Assembly (NCBI GenBank): GCA_030544215.1
Contig: JARZZO010000004.1
Location: 47,047,980 to 47,111,979 of the forward strand
From: Zantedeschia hybrid cultivar
Taxonomy: Eukaryota; Streptophyta; Magnoliopsida; Alismatales; Araceae
Length of the DNA: 64,000 nucleotides
Direction of reading: 5' to 3'
The notes under the pieces were generated by a model. It did no database searches. It was given only the letters and a program-made list of their open reading frames with translations, and had not been told where the DNA came from. Position 1 is the stretch's first letter; each line of letters begins with the position of its first letter. The position numbers were made by a program, and so were the translations under genes. Shown in pieces: positions 47,580 to 59,880 of the stretch.

Positions 47580-48160
47580 TATTTCAATGAGTTAATCGAT
47601 AGGAGTGACGTCTTCCGTAACTCTTGAAATTCGACTAAGTCTCAACACTTAGTCGATCATATAGTGAATAGGCCATTAGAGTCCAAAGATTACTGAATCG
47701 ATCTCTGCATCGATTATGTCCTTCTTATCTGGTCACTTGATCGATGCCGACTCGCTCAGTCGATCAATACATCGGCTAAGATTATTTATATCATTTAACA
47801 CTTGGTGTGCTTGAACTGATTAATTGATTAACTGTTCCAACTGGTTCTTATAACACTGATTATCAATTAACTATTAAGTTATCGATTCTCTAGAAGACTT
47901 CTCGTATAATCGATTAACTGGTCATAAAAATTATTAAGTCAATTGCCTTATATCAATTCTTTCTCTCTCCATTTATCTATTCGCACGCGTCGATTATATA
48001 TGTCTGTTGTATCGATTATTTGCCTCAACTTATCTATTTGGCATATCGACTACGTGTGTATTATATTGTCTAAGTGACTGAGTATTTCTTTTAGTTAATC
48101 GATGCTCTGATCGATTGGCTTGGACTTTCAATTATCTGAGTCACTTTAATTGATCCTCGT
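47580..48160. repeat. Region dense in TCGAT motifs
   Basis: TCGAT/ATCGA occurs more than a dozen times in about 580 bp, often as ATCGATTA or GATCGAT, in both orientations. It is absent or rare in the flanking sequence. The unit is not a strict tandem repeat. It may be part of a decayed LTR, as the downstream 48460-49440 segment looks LTR-like. Confidence 0.5.
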
Positions 48161-48459
48161 ATGCAACATTGTTTATCTTCTTCTTACTACTTGTAGCTAT
48201 TGTATCTTGTTTATCTAATCTGCTTTTACAGATCCTCTGTTACTCACCTACCGTTAAGAGAATCAAATGAGAACTTTTCTTTCTCGATATTTCAATAGGA
48301 TTAGATGGAATCTACGTGACGAATTAGAAAATGGTGGAGATAAGGAGTAAAAGCTTCCTAAAGATAAAGACAAAGTTCTATGCGTATGCTCTCTAGGTAA
48401 GATTTATTCCTACGTTAGACTCATTTTGGGTTAACATTAGACTTAACCAAAACCTCATA

Positions 48460-49440
48460 GAATTAACGAGGCTGAATGGGACAGTTCGAAATTACCAATA
48501 TAAGGAAGCTTTTGGCTAGAAGAAGACGACATCTCTTGAGAATTAAATTTCAAGCACACTAACTCTGTGTGCCCAAACTCCCTTCAATTGCTGAAAAAGA
48601 TAAGAGAGAAAAGCCCAAGAGAGCCTGCTTCTACTCTAAGCATTGCACCCACTACTTCCTCTTCTGCTGTGTTGCTGAAGTTCTCGGGGCTTCTTCTTTG
48701 ACAATCAAGACTTGATTTCTTCATTTCTTTCTTCTATCTTGATTGATTATTGAGCATTTTGTATAGGTTGTAGCTTTTGAGAGGCATTCGTCTGTGTAAC
48801 TCTTGATCAGAGAAATTCTGGTTGTTCCTTTTTCTTGAGGGGAAGGGAAGACCTACTAAGGTAGGATGGTTTGTTTCTCCTTTTGCGTGTGAAAAAGAAG
48901 GCCAAGTGTGGTTGGATACTTGTATAACTTGCAAGGGGTCTATACCTTGTGTAGCTTGAGAGCCAGTGAAACTTTCAAAAGATTGGTTAAGAACTAGATG
49001 TAGGTTTGCAGATGGAACCCGTATAAATTCTTTTTATTCCTTGTTTCTTCATTTTTTTTTCTGTCTTGATTAATTATTGAGCATCTTGTACACATTGCAA
49101 TCTTTGAGAGGCATTGGTCTGTGTAACTCTTGATCAGAGAAATTCTGGTTGTTCCTCTTCCTTGAGGGGAAGGAAAGACTTGATAGGGTGATTTGTTCCT
49201 CTTTTTGTGTGTAAAAAAGAAGGCCAACTATGGCTAGATGCTCGTGTGACTGGTAGGGAGTCTCTATCTTGTGTAGCTTAGGGATTAAATGTAGGTTTGC
49301 AGATGGAACTAGTATAAATTTCTTTTGTTCTTTATGTGATTGCTTCATTGCCTCTCGGCCCCTCCTTGTGTTTGTCATATTTTATTGCTTGATTCTTATT
49401 GTTCTGATTAGCTTAAGTTTTTATTACCCATTCAGCCCCC
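48460..49440. repeat. LTR-like sequence with a 0.3-kb tandem duplication
   Basis: Two consecutive units (about 48711-49040 and 49041-49340) share CTTGATTGATTATTGAGCAT, GAGAGGCATT, CTGTGTAACTCTTGATCAGA, AATTCTGGTTGTTCC, AAAGAAGGCCAA and GTTTGCAGATGGAAC. They end near CCCATTCAGCCCCCTATG, a phrase like the 3' boundary of plant copia LTRs. Probably a rearranged copia LTR. No coding domains adjoin it. Confidence 0.65.
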
Positions 49441-50054
49441 TATGAATAAGTCCTTATATAGCTTGGGCAACAAATAATATCTAAATATTGCTTCCTAAGA
49501 ACAAGAGACAACCTTCAATATAAATTTATAGTGATGTTTACAATTTTATAATCATATATTTGTTATTCTATAAAATTAGTTTTTGCTTTCATATCTGACC
49601 ACGATCTATTAAAATGTACTCTATCAGTACCTAAGAAACTTTTATTGCCTTTTGATCTTGTTCTATAAGTCCCTCATGAATATTTTTTTACTATGTGCCG
49701 CATATAATCCATTGTCATTTTGTGTCTACAAACTGACCAGCAGACACTAAGTAGCAAGCATATAATCATCCTTTAATCTACCTAGGAGTGTATATTACTG
49801 GTGTCCTTTTTTGATTTTCTTATCAACAATATTATTCCCATAAATAAATCTTAATTCTCACAGTACTACCAAAAGAAAATAATAGCATATCACTTGGAGC
49901 CACAAAGACAGCAACACTATCTTACTATGAGAGCATATTTGGTGTCACAAATCATGTAACATGGCAAACTTCTCCAAGTGCAAAATAGAACCATGCATGG
50001 CCTTCTTAGGCTAGATAGCCTACTTTTCCAATCAGTGTGCCTCTCCATGCATCT
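49441..50054. other. Spacer downstream of CslH copy B
   Basis: Contains the presumed 3' UTR of copy B at its right side. Nothing else recognised. Confidence 0.45.
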
Positions 50055-53000
50055 TTAGGAAGTCCATTTGCAGAAGAGCAGGAACATGGAGGCCAAGATG
50101 GAAGCTTTTGCAATTGTGGACCACGGAATCCCGTAAGCCCCCTTGCTGAAGAGGCCCCTAACAAATGGCCAGAAGCTGAGCACCACCCACCCACTGCACA
50201 CCAGCTCTCCAATCCCAGGCCCACCATTAACCTTTTGTGAGGACCCCAACACCCTCAATGAGCTCCCCAACAGTGCTGCCAAGTTCAGGAACATGATGGT
50301 GGTGCCGGGGATGAAGAGTGGAGAGGAGTCAAAGGTGAACCTCTTGAGATCTTCCCCATTGGCAGTGGGCATGGACTCACTTTGCTCTTTTGAAGTGACC
50401 TCGAAGGTCGTCTCTGACACCCCCATCACCTTCATGACCACACTTAGTAGCCCAAAGAGAAACGCCGACGTCGACCTTATTGTATGCATCCTCTGGTTGT
50501 TCCACCATGCTCGGGCCGTCAGCCCGCACTCCAGGTACTCCATTACCGTGTAGATGATGTCGAAGATGGATAGGGCAGTGGGGACTGCTATCATGGGTTC
50601 TGAAGCCTGCATGAACAGTTTTCCTTCCATGTTTTCATACACTGTTGGGATTTCCTTAATTTATTTGCTATTTTTAAGAGTTTTTTTTGCAATAATCCTC
50701 TAAAGAATCTTGTATATGCAAAGGGCTCCTGTAATAGACGTCTGTGCAAGAAACCCCCTACTCAATAAATAACTTCTAATTTGTCCGTGATATGAATGAC
50801 AATAGAGTAGACTTGATGGGTTTATGCTTGGTCATCGGGGATTGTGTACTTATGGGATTTTTTTGCATATATGTATGCTACCAGGGCTTTTTGCATACAG
50901 AAGATTCTTTAAAGGATTATTTACAAAAAAAGGATTCATTTTTAATTATATTTTTATTTTTATTTTCCTCACCTTGGGTAGGAAGGAGGTGTTGGAGAAG
51001 GCACAGTATGGAGCCAGCAGCGCATAGCAGAGCTCGGGGACTGACTGCAGGGCCCAGATGTTGAGCAGGAAGTACGCCAAGCACTGCCGGAAGCCCAACT
51101 TCCGGGTGATGGCGCCCAGTAATGGGCTGTGCCGGCCCACTAGTACTTCTAGCAGCCCAGTAGCCCACCTCTTGCACTGGGTCATGCTGGCAGGCCCGCC
51201 GAGGGGGACGCTCCCAAGAAATGCGGGCGGCTCTGGGTCGAGGCATACCGACCTCCAGCCTGTGGCGTGGATTCTGAGCCCAGTCTGGACATCTTCGGTA
51301 GTGGACCCGTAGACCCACCCGACCTGAAGAGAGAAATTTTAGGCTGTAAAAATATGCAGTAAGGTATACTTATTGCAGCAATCAAGTGGCAGCTAGAGAG
51401 ACTGCCCAATCTAAAAAAAACAACTTTTTTTTTCAAAAAAGTTGTCAAGTGAAAAGGCTATCGAGGAACCAGATTAAATAAAATTTATAAAAAATTAATA
51501 TCAACATACTCTACGCATGATCTAATGGCTCAAATCATATGCACATGTCATCTGACTGCCATTGTTGCAGCCATTACGAAACTATATGCTCCTTTTCAGC
51601 ATCAATCATGCATGTAAGCTTAGTGGGCTGACCATCTAGCTTGAACAACAAACGTTTCTTTCCCTAAAGGGATAATTCTATATTAACCAATTTTGTACAT
51701 TAAATTTAAACTTATATGCATATTATCCCAATATGTTTACAAAATAATATATCTATCAATATATAGTTTCAATGACGTGTGTGAAATGTTTATATGTATC
51801 AAATACGACATCATCTTAATAATTTGAAAATTATATATAGTAAGGGGGTCTACAGAATAATATGCAAGTAAGTATTGTGTTTTTAAAAAATAACATATAC
51901 CAGTGGTTAGTATACTTTATTTTCCTGATCGTATACCTTATACAATTAGGAGAGAGAGAGAGAAGGAGTACGTAGGAAGGAGGTTCACGGGGGTGGTGTT
52001 TTTTTTCAGAACACAGATCGTCTATGTCGCCTTTTGGAAGGGACTCGATCGGTATAGAAGAGGAGAGTGGGACGAAACAGTATAAAAATCCACTCCACTC
52101 ACGTGTCTTGTGATTACAAAATCCGTCTCCCCTTCCCTTCTTTACTGATCGAGTCTTCTCCAAAGAGAGACTTAGACGATCTGCACTCTTTTTTTCACGG
52201 GTGGCTTGCAGAAGAAGTTGCAGTGGAAAGAAGTCTTGTGGTTTCTTCTCCTTCCGTGAGAGAAAGAAGGAAAGCTAGCTTCTCCTTACTTCCCAAGTTA
52301 CCCTTTTGTTATTAAACTGAGCATGCTTAAGTAGACCAATCCTATCTAAGTGTGGACAGTGGTGAAGAAGAAAGTCTATAGAGGATCCGGACTCGTCGTT
52401 GTATCATTCAATATACTCATAACATCCGAGGGTTTCTTATCTGCAGCTTCAGTTAAATGGTCAAATATAGCTGATAAAATAATCTCAGTGGGAGAAGATA
52501 TCCTTCACCATAATGGTGGTATAGCGCACCCGGGTAGTAGAAAAGCATGAGCAATTTCATATTAACAATTCGGTAAAAGCATGTTGACTTAAAAAACATG
52601 ATCAAAATGCGATTAATCAATAAATCTCACCTCTTCACCCCAGCGGGTGTTCAACTCATAAGTGCAGCTTGCAACCTGTTTGGCTGCCTCCTCCCTGGCT
52701 GCTAGGTCTTGGATGGCCAGGTGGTCTTCATCACACCCGATAGTATCTCAGCAGCAGATTCCTGCATCTCCATCGAGCACCCAAATCTCCTTGGAAGCTC
52801 TTGCGGGGAGGGCTTCCCTGTTAAGATTATCATAGGCCTATAGCTCAACCATTTAGAACAAATGGGATACATAGAAAAGCCAATCATGAGCTGACATCTC
52901 GGTAGCTCATCATACCCTCTGTTCCACATAACTTTCTTCCTTCACCTCTCTCGAGTTCTGGGGCTTCTCCATATATGACCTTCCTTCTATGGAAGCAACC

Positions 53001-56000
53001 TGTTCCAGCATAGAAGCTGCTCTGGAGCCCTTCCAGTCCCATGTATAAGAACTGGAAAACATGTTGATCCCGGTACAGTTATTCAAATAGAAAGAAAGCT
53101 CCAGAAATGATCAGGAGAAGACCAAATATTGCTAGTGCATGCTTACATGAACTACGTACTCAAGAAGAAGACTATTAATATTAAACCTTACGTGTTGGAA
53201 TACTTGGAATTTATTTCCATAGGGGTCGTCTTCGAGGACCCCGTGGAAATGTTGCGGGAACTGAACGAAGCCACTCATCTGGTCATTGTGGAAGCCAAGC
53301 AAGGGACACATAGCGTGGAGGATGACCTCCGGGTTGTTGACGAGCATGTCGCAGTCGACGTTGAGCATGAATGGCGCATTGGTCATCACTCCTGAAACCC
53401 TCGTCTGTTCATTTTGTCAATAGAAAAACGAAGGAGATGATCATCAGATCGTGGCAAACAAAGGAAATGATAGTGAGGTACGTCCTCTTAATTACCTTAA
53501 GAAGGATTCTCTATATATACCTGGTTACTCCCATCTGGTCGGAGAGAGCAAGAGTCAAACAGTTTAAATTTCTTGAAGATAGGTAGATCAAGAGGTTAAA
53601 CAAGTGGATTTAGCTAACACCCTCAGCAAAGCTGGCAGAACAGTCCTAGTTAAATCCACACTCAGTGCTCTCCCCACCCACATTATGGCCACCACCCTTC
53701 TCCCCAAAACCACTCTGAATAGGCTTAATCGTATCCAAAGAGATTTCTGGTGGGGTGCTTGGAAGAATAAGAAAATCATGTGCTTCATCAGTTGAAACAA
53801 GATCACACAGCAGAAGCAATTTGGGGGATTAGGCATCCGGGACCTGGGTACTTATGCAGCTATCATGAAACTTAATTGTTTGGAGATTTATACAGGATAT
53901 GAACAAGGTCTGTGGTCAATTAAGCCTCCTTAGAGCTAAATATCTGGGAGTGGATTCCTTTTGGAATGTCATTCCTAAAGGAAATATGTCACCTATCTGG
54001 AGAGCCATGATCAGTGTGAGAAAAGAGCTGCAAGATAGTTGCATTTGGTCCATCTCCTCAGGCTTCAATACTAACATCTGGAATGATAGATGGAACCCAG
54101 ACAGGTTGGAACCTCCCAACTTGAAAGATTCCTTCGGAGGTTCAGTTCCTTGCAAAGTAGCCGATTTGATTTCTAATGGCCAATGGGGATAAGACTCTCA
54201 TCTCTAATATATTTGATTACAGCTCTAGAGAAGGAATATTCAGCAATGTATATTAAAAAATCAAAAGGGAAGGGGACAGTCCTAAGGACCTATTTGTATC
54301 ATCTAATTTTTTATATAATTATTATAAAATTAAAAAAAGAAGGATTTAACACTGTTTCAAAGAGCAGCAATGTGCTGGCATGCAGTAGCCATTCCCCTAT
54401 TAAGTTTATCAGAGTTGAAGATTAGTTGTGTTGAACCCAAATTAACTTTTATTTAACTCAAATTAAATTTTTATTAACCTAATTTTACATAGTTCAACAA
54501 TGCATCCCAACCGAATTCAACCCATTTTCAATTTAAATAAAATTCAAGCTAAATTGAACCATTAAATATATATTATAAAATAAATCTAGTCCATTTATTA
54601 TACCGACATAATTTATACACGCATTAAAACCTAATCTTTCAAAACTCCCTTCCCATAATCGTCCCAACCAACTTTTGTGGGTAAGAAAAGCTCCGACTTC
54701 AGCATTTATCTCTGGCTTCCTGACCAAGTTCACTCGTTTCTTTTGTTATTATACACTTGTAATTAGTTTGCACCATATTTCATATTTGATTACTTAAATC
54801 TAACTTTGTTTACATATTTTTGCTTCTATTAATCCAAACGAAGCAGGAAAAATATGGGTTTTCGTTAAATAAGTACTTGAAACATTCAGTTCTATATCAT
54901 TATCGATTGAACTAATCTTCTCAATTTAGTTTTATCTTTGAAAATATAATTATAGAATATTAATTTTATCACATATTTTATTTTTACCCTTTTTTAAAAA
55001 GATTAAGATATCATTAGTCATTATAACATATTTTTTTTAATTTTCTTTGTGATGATAATATTCCATGAAGTTAATTTTAAATTATCATAGAAAATAAAAC
55101 TTTATAATATCGTATATTACATTCCCTCAATGAATTTTGACTAAACCCAGATTAAATGTGTAACATTTAAGTTGAGTGGGAGTGAATTTAGATCAGCCCA
55201 ATTTACTTCTTACTTAACCCTACCGAACTCAACTTGTAACCTTAACGCCGCTCTAAAATATATTGTGCTCGATGTAAAGGAATATTTTAAGGTCATATTT
55301 AATTACAAAATAAAGTGCAATAGGATAACTTATATGTATTATTCCTTCTTATCTTCCTAAAATACAACCTTAACTCATCTTTTATCATGTACAATGTAAA
55401 AATACTGGCCGCCGTCAATTATGCTCTGACTTGAATAACACATATCATTACTCGAACAAATTAAGTCAAGGTTCAATCTAGACGTTACCAAAACATTCAT
55501 GGCTCCAGCTTTGTAATGATGTGGATGTTTTGATTTCTTCTCCCTGGCCACATAAATGAGGTGTGGAATCCCATCTGCCAAACTGATCACTTTGTCCTCC
55601 CATATGACCTATCCATGCAAAAACACTGTCGTTTCTAAGAAGACAAATTTCGGATATGGTTGGCAAACATTGAATCACCACAAGACCTAGGATAATAAAA
55701 ATTTTCTCTTTTCTTATTTCAGCAAAATGAAACACATAAGATGTAAATAGATATTGTACATGAATAATTCTGATAAGTTTTTCTTTATGTAAAAATGTTT
55801 CTTAAAATTATAATGTCATGAACATCTGCACTAAAGGAAAAAAATTTGCACCATTATGAGGAGCAGCCTTTTTCATGTTTTCAAGGAGTATTTACCTAAA
55901 AATGTATGCTACTAGAAGAGGAGTATTTATTCATAATATTCAAGAAGGAAATTTATGGCTCTTCTATAAGAAGGAATTCATGACATCTTTTCCTTTTAAC

Positions 56001-57181
56001 ATGCATGTACAATTGTAAGAGAAACTTTAATTTACATGAGTAATTAAAAGCTTATCAACATTGTTTATTCAAATATTCGCTTTAAATATGATAGTACTCT
56101 TCTATAACTTTGTGGGCTGGGTCTATTCAAAGATTGGTGTCTTTATTTCTACCTTTTACCTATCAAGCTACAAGTTTACCTTAACAATGCTTGGATGGTT
56201 CCCACGCTCAAGCTTTGACAAATATGGAACGTCCTCATTAAGAAAAAGTAACTGTGATCCAGGAGTTTGAGCAGCTTCTATCCTTCTGCCGAGTTCCTCA
56301 TACTTGCTCTGCACATGAAGAACATAGTTTAATTGTCGCAACCATCTTGTATTTGTGTAGATAAAAAAAGATTAGTACGTACTTGTCAAACAAAATAGAT
56401 CTCGTAGTGATGTTCGCAGAATTTGCTCACCTTCGTCACTTCCCAGTCTCGCAGGAAATCAGACGAGCACAAATGGGGACTCGCAGGCTCCGCGGAAAAG
56501 TATGCAAAAGGAGCTCGGACTCTGACGTGGTACTTCTTGCAGAAGGGAACCCATGATCTCGCGAACTTCGCGGCTTCCACGAGCGCGTAGTAGGTGATGG
56601 GCGAGCAGGCGTCGTCGGAGACGTAGCAAGCCAGCTTGTGGGCGGGGTAATCCACGGCAAGCAGCGAAAGCACAGTGTTCACGGTAACCATGGGCGGCTC
56701 GAGCTTTGGGTCCGCCGTCGTAACAAACATATCCACGGCCGGAAGGTCTTCACGCCTAGAAGAGCATGCTTGTACAAGTTTCTCAGCATGTCAAGGGTAA
56801 CCTCAGCTGGTGCCGAGTTTTTATAGGGGCAGGTTTAATGGCCAATAACCATGCCACATCACCCGGGCAGAAGAAACCCTAAGCTGCCCTCCACCATGCA
56901 CAACCAATTAGTGTTAGGGTTTACCTCTTGGAGAGCCGCTCCGGGAACGTTATACACTTAACGGGGTTCCACTTGATGTTCATGTTTAAGAGCCAGACGA
57001 AGGTGAACCATGCCTCACACAGGAAAGCAGCGAGCCAGACGAGCCCATGGCAGTCCAGCGAGGAGAGGCGGCAGTAGAGGAGAGAGATGAGCAGCAGGAG
57101 GATTACAAGCTCCCAGGCCCTCTTGAGGTTGTTCTTCACGGGGATCCTTTCTAGGAAAGTTTGAGCCTCCGAAACCGCCAT
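50055..57181 (-). CDS. Cellulose synthase-like protein H (CslH), copy B, nine exons, frameshift in exon 7
   Basis: Exons in transcript order: 57181-56925, 56755-56431, 56308-56180, 55608-55489, 53404-53192, 53051-52916, 52817-52631, 51323-50973 and 50606-50055. All junctions are GT..AG with the same phases as copy A. A full frame would be about 756 aa. It is a GT2 Golgi glycan synthase with two N-terminal membrane segments, VSDDAC (exon 2), DCD (exon 5), TED and QCKRW (exon 8), and six C-terminal membrane segments. Exon 7 has lost one base near 52719/52720: after VMKTT the frame reads WPSKT and stops, while the other frame continues with LAIQDLAAREEAAKQVASCTYEL. Without that loss the frame is open. 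So B is a recent pseudogene, a truncated protein lacking the TED and QxxRW motifs, or an assembly error. Intron 4 contains a LINE fragment. Confidence 0.88.
53560..54200 (+). pseudogene. LINE reverse transcriptase 3' fragment in intron 4 of copy B
   Basis: Plus-strand pieces read LSKAGRTVLVKSTLSALP, LPKTTLNRLNRIQRDFWWG, FGGLGIRDLGTYAAIMKLN, then in another frame RAKYLGVDSFWNVIPKGN and NTNIWNDRWNP. This is the region just after the catalytic domain in plant non-LTR retrotransposons. It is antisense to the host gene and broken by stops. It lies between exons 4 and 5. Confidence 0.85.
54201..55480. other. Remainder of copy B intron 4, AT-rich
   Basis: Very AT-rich with phrases such as AACCCAAATTAAC and CGAACTCAAC that suggest an old inverted-repeat element (about 54425-55250), but clear ends were not found. 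Confidence 0.35.
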
Positions 57182-57615
57182 GAGAGAGAGAGAGAGAGCT
57201 GGGAGACGTGTCTCAGGGAATCTGCTCTAGATGATGCAGTGCTTAAGAGAGGACATGCGTCCGGGGGAGTGCTATGAGTCAGTGCCTATGTATATAGACG
57301 GAAGTCTGCTATCTTTGCCTGTTTGTATCATTTTTTGTTGTTGTCGGACGTATATATATGACTACTGGAGGGAGTCGAATCTGCAGAAGACGAATTATGA
57401 GGGAGTCAATAATCGGAGAAAACAACGTTAATTTGGAATAGATTTCCTATAGCTAGCGAACAACGTACGTACGTACGTAGGGTGATGTTAACCAGTCGGC
57501 GACGATCTCATCCCCTCCGCCGGAAATGGAAATGGGTGGAGGACGTCATGACACACCGCAGCTAGCGGTGGTCCCAATTGAATGTGCGGCCGCGGATTGC
57601 GTGCATATGTAATAT
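57182..57615 (-). promoter_or_regulatory. Upstream region of CslH copy B, shared with the exon-1 relic
   Basis: Includes a GA repeat directly before the start codon, TATATA near 57291-57296 and an ACGT run (57464-57479). Blocks such as ATCTGC.GAAGACGA, AGTCAATAAT.G and GACGATCTCATCC...CCGGAAATGG recur upstream of the relic at 45147-46060. The shared blocks show that the duplication included the promoter. Confidence 0.5.
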
Positions 57616-58900
57616 GGATAAGATCCGTCTAACTGCTGTACCTGCAGGGGCGGGTTATTACTCGGCCCGTGGTGATTTTTTCTGCACTGCATATTGGACG
57701 TCCAATTTTGAGCTCTGGTCGACTAGAACGATTCAGATATAACCCAACCAACATTTGAATGGATATGTGCACATATATACCGAGAGGAATGCTATTATAT
57801 CGTATTTTTTACCACTTTTGTTATGCCTATTGAGAATCATTTGATCTCTTAATTAGATGATTCACATTCAAATTATTACTTTGACACTACTTTTCATGCA
57901 ACTAATGTATAATTAACGAGAGTTCTTTGATCAAATAATTAAACGACCCTCAATGAGTGTGGTAAAGAGTGTGATAACTAGTGTGGTAGAATGACAATCC
58001 TAACATACAATTTCTAACAAGTTCAATAATACTTCCCAAAGAAAAATGTTCCATACAGTTCTAACGCAATCTTGTTATTATGTCCATCAAATTAAGATTA
58101 ACCTTATTCTAAGAATAAGACTCCTAATTCTGCTCTTAATTCTCCTATCAAACCTGACCTTACGTGAACCTTTCCGAGTCCTATAGTGTGGATGACTTGG
58201 TCTACTCAAGCAAACGCGTGGTAGCAACGGGTCAGATGTAGCGGGCCAATAGAAGCCTCTCATTTACTTCTCAATAAAGAGTCCAACTCCTCGACGGCCT
58301 CCTACCTCTTTACTGAGGCTCTACCATCCGCAGGGGACCATAGAGGATCCCAAGTCCCCAATAAAAGGCTGCCAACACAAGAACTTATCTTTCTCCATTC
58401 TTCCCTTGTGAGACATCCAGTTTTGATAGTCTTGAGCATCTAGACCGTAGAGGACATCTAGTTTTACACGGTATATTAGACGTCTAGTCTTGGGCTCTGG
58501 TTGACCAGAGCGATCCAGATGCTCATCTGATTAGATAGACTAATATGTCTTTGTATGTCGCAATGCACAATCACATCAGAGTTTTTATGATAAAAAGGGT
58601 TACAACTCAACTTTTCTCCTATATCCTCTTTCTTTTCTTTTTTTCATTTTTTTGAGATTCTAATGTACTTTTTGAAAACCTATTTTTCTCCAATCCATGT
58701 TACACATCTATCATCTTTTTACCTATCTCTTTGTTGACTCTCTAAGAAGACCCTTTTGATGGGAACTTTTTTATCCAAGTATGTAGTACCTTACTATCCG
58801 GTACATCATAGAACCAATCAAACACCAAGATTCAAATGTCATAAATTATTTTATGTTTAAAATATGAAAAGTGTCTAGAATCTTCCCAGCTTGTACTTAA
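57616..58900. other. Intergenic with a 50-bp direct repeat
   Basis: The phrase TATTGGACGTCCAATTTTGAGCTCTGGTCGAC at about 57690-57740 recurs with changes at 58472-58525 (TATTAGACGTCTAGTCTTGG...). The segment between includes CAATAAAAGGCTGCC, a possible LTR TATA region. It may be a decayed LTR; ends are not resolved. Confidence 0.35.
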
Positions 58901-59005
58901 CCGTTAGGGCTTTCTTTTGAAAGGTCTTAGAAGAAAAGGTGAGACCTCCTTAAGAGTGCTCATTTGTGTCTTCCTCTCGTGTTCATGTTCTAATATTTTG
59001 AAAAG

Positions 59006-59127
59006 AGGTTTCCTTGTGAGCTTTTCTCATGTATATAGGTCAAGAAGAATAGTGTTAGCTTGGTGAAGGTTTCCTTGTGAGTTTTTCTCATCTGCGTAAG
59101 TTAAGAAGAACAGTGTTAGCTAGGTGG
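59006..59127. repeat. 61-bp tandem duplication
   Basis: The unit GGTTTCCTTGTGAGCTTTTC...AGTGTTAGCTTGGTG is followed directly by a second copy with about eight differences. Confidence 0.8.
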
Positions 59128-59880
59128 ACCTTCAACTTCTTCTTGATCAAGGCCAAGACCATCGAAAGCTTCTTTGAAGTGCAACATGTCTTCTTCATCT
59201 AAGAAGAAGATCTTGGTAGAATTTCTCAAGCAAAGGTTGTTAGGAGAATTTGCAGGAACATCATCTGCATCAACTCATCTCCTAAAGTAAGGACACAACA
59301 AGAAGGGATTATAAGGCTTAAGCTTTCTTTGCTTACTTCATTGTGGTAACATTTAAGAACGCAAACATTAACTTTTGTGCGTGGTATGGGTTAGAAAGTT
59401 AACATTTCTATCTTTCATCTTATTTCTTGTTGTGTGCCTTCCTTTAAGGAAGAAGGCCAATTTTAAAAATATCTGAGGTTGATTACCTTTCACGTGGAAG
59501 AGGGCCAATTCTTAGAAGGGTTGGAGGTGAAGCCTTCCTATAAATGTTGTATTTAAGGAGAGCCTTACTAGAAGCGTCGTATCTATGGAGAGCCTAACTA
59601 GAGGCTTGATATCTAGCAAATTTGGTTGACTAGGACCGGATCTACTAGCAATATGCTTAATTGAATTTTTAATCGAAAAATTTCGACAAAGTTAGGGAGT
59701 AGATGTAGGTCACTATTTGGTGCCCCGAATTATTAAAAATCTTATACCTCTTGTGTGATTGTGCTTAATATTTGTATCATCTATATCTTGATTACATGCT
59801 TTACTTTAGAGCATCACCACATTAGTTAAAGATTCTCGAAAACGTTTCAGCACACCCTATTCACCTCTCCTCTAAGGTGT
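59128..59880. repeat. Copia-LTR-like remnant
   Basis: Contains several AGAGGCTTGATATCTAG-type phrases like those at 1915 and ends near CACCCTATTCACCTCTCCTC (about 59853), which resembles the LTR/leader junction of plant copia elements. Non-coding. Confidence 0.4.

Noticed and set aside
50143..50553. Long plus-strand frames opposite CslH exon 9 (also 61505-61927 and 17109-17369)
   Set aside because: They recur antisense to the same exon in all copies and simply mirror the conserved coding sequence.
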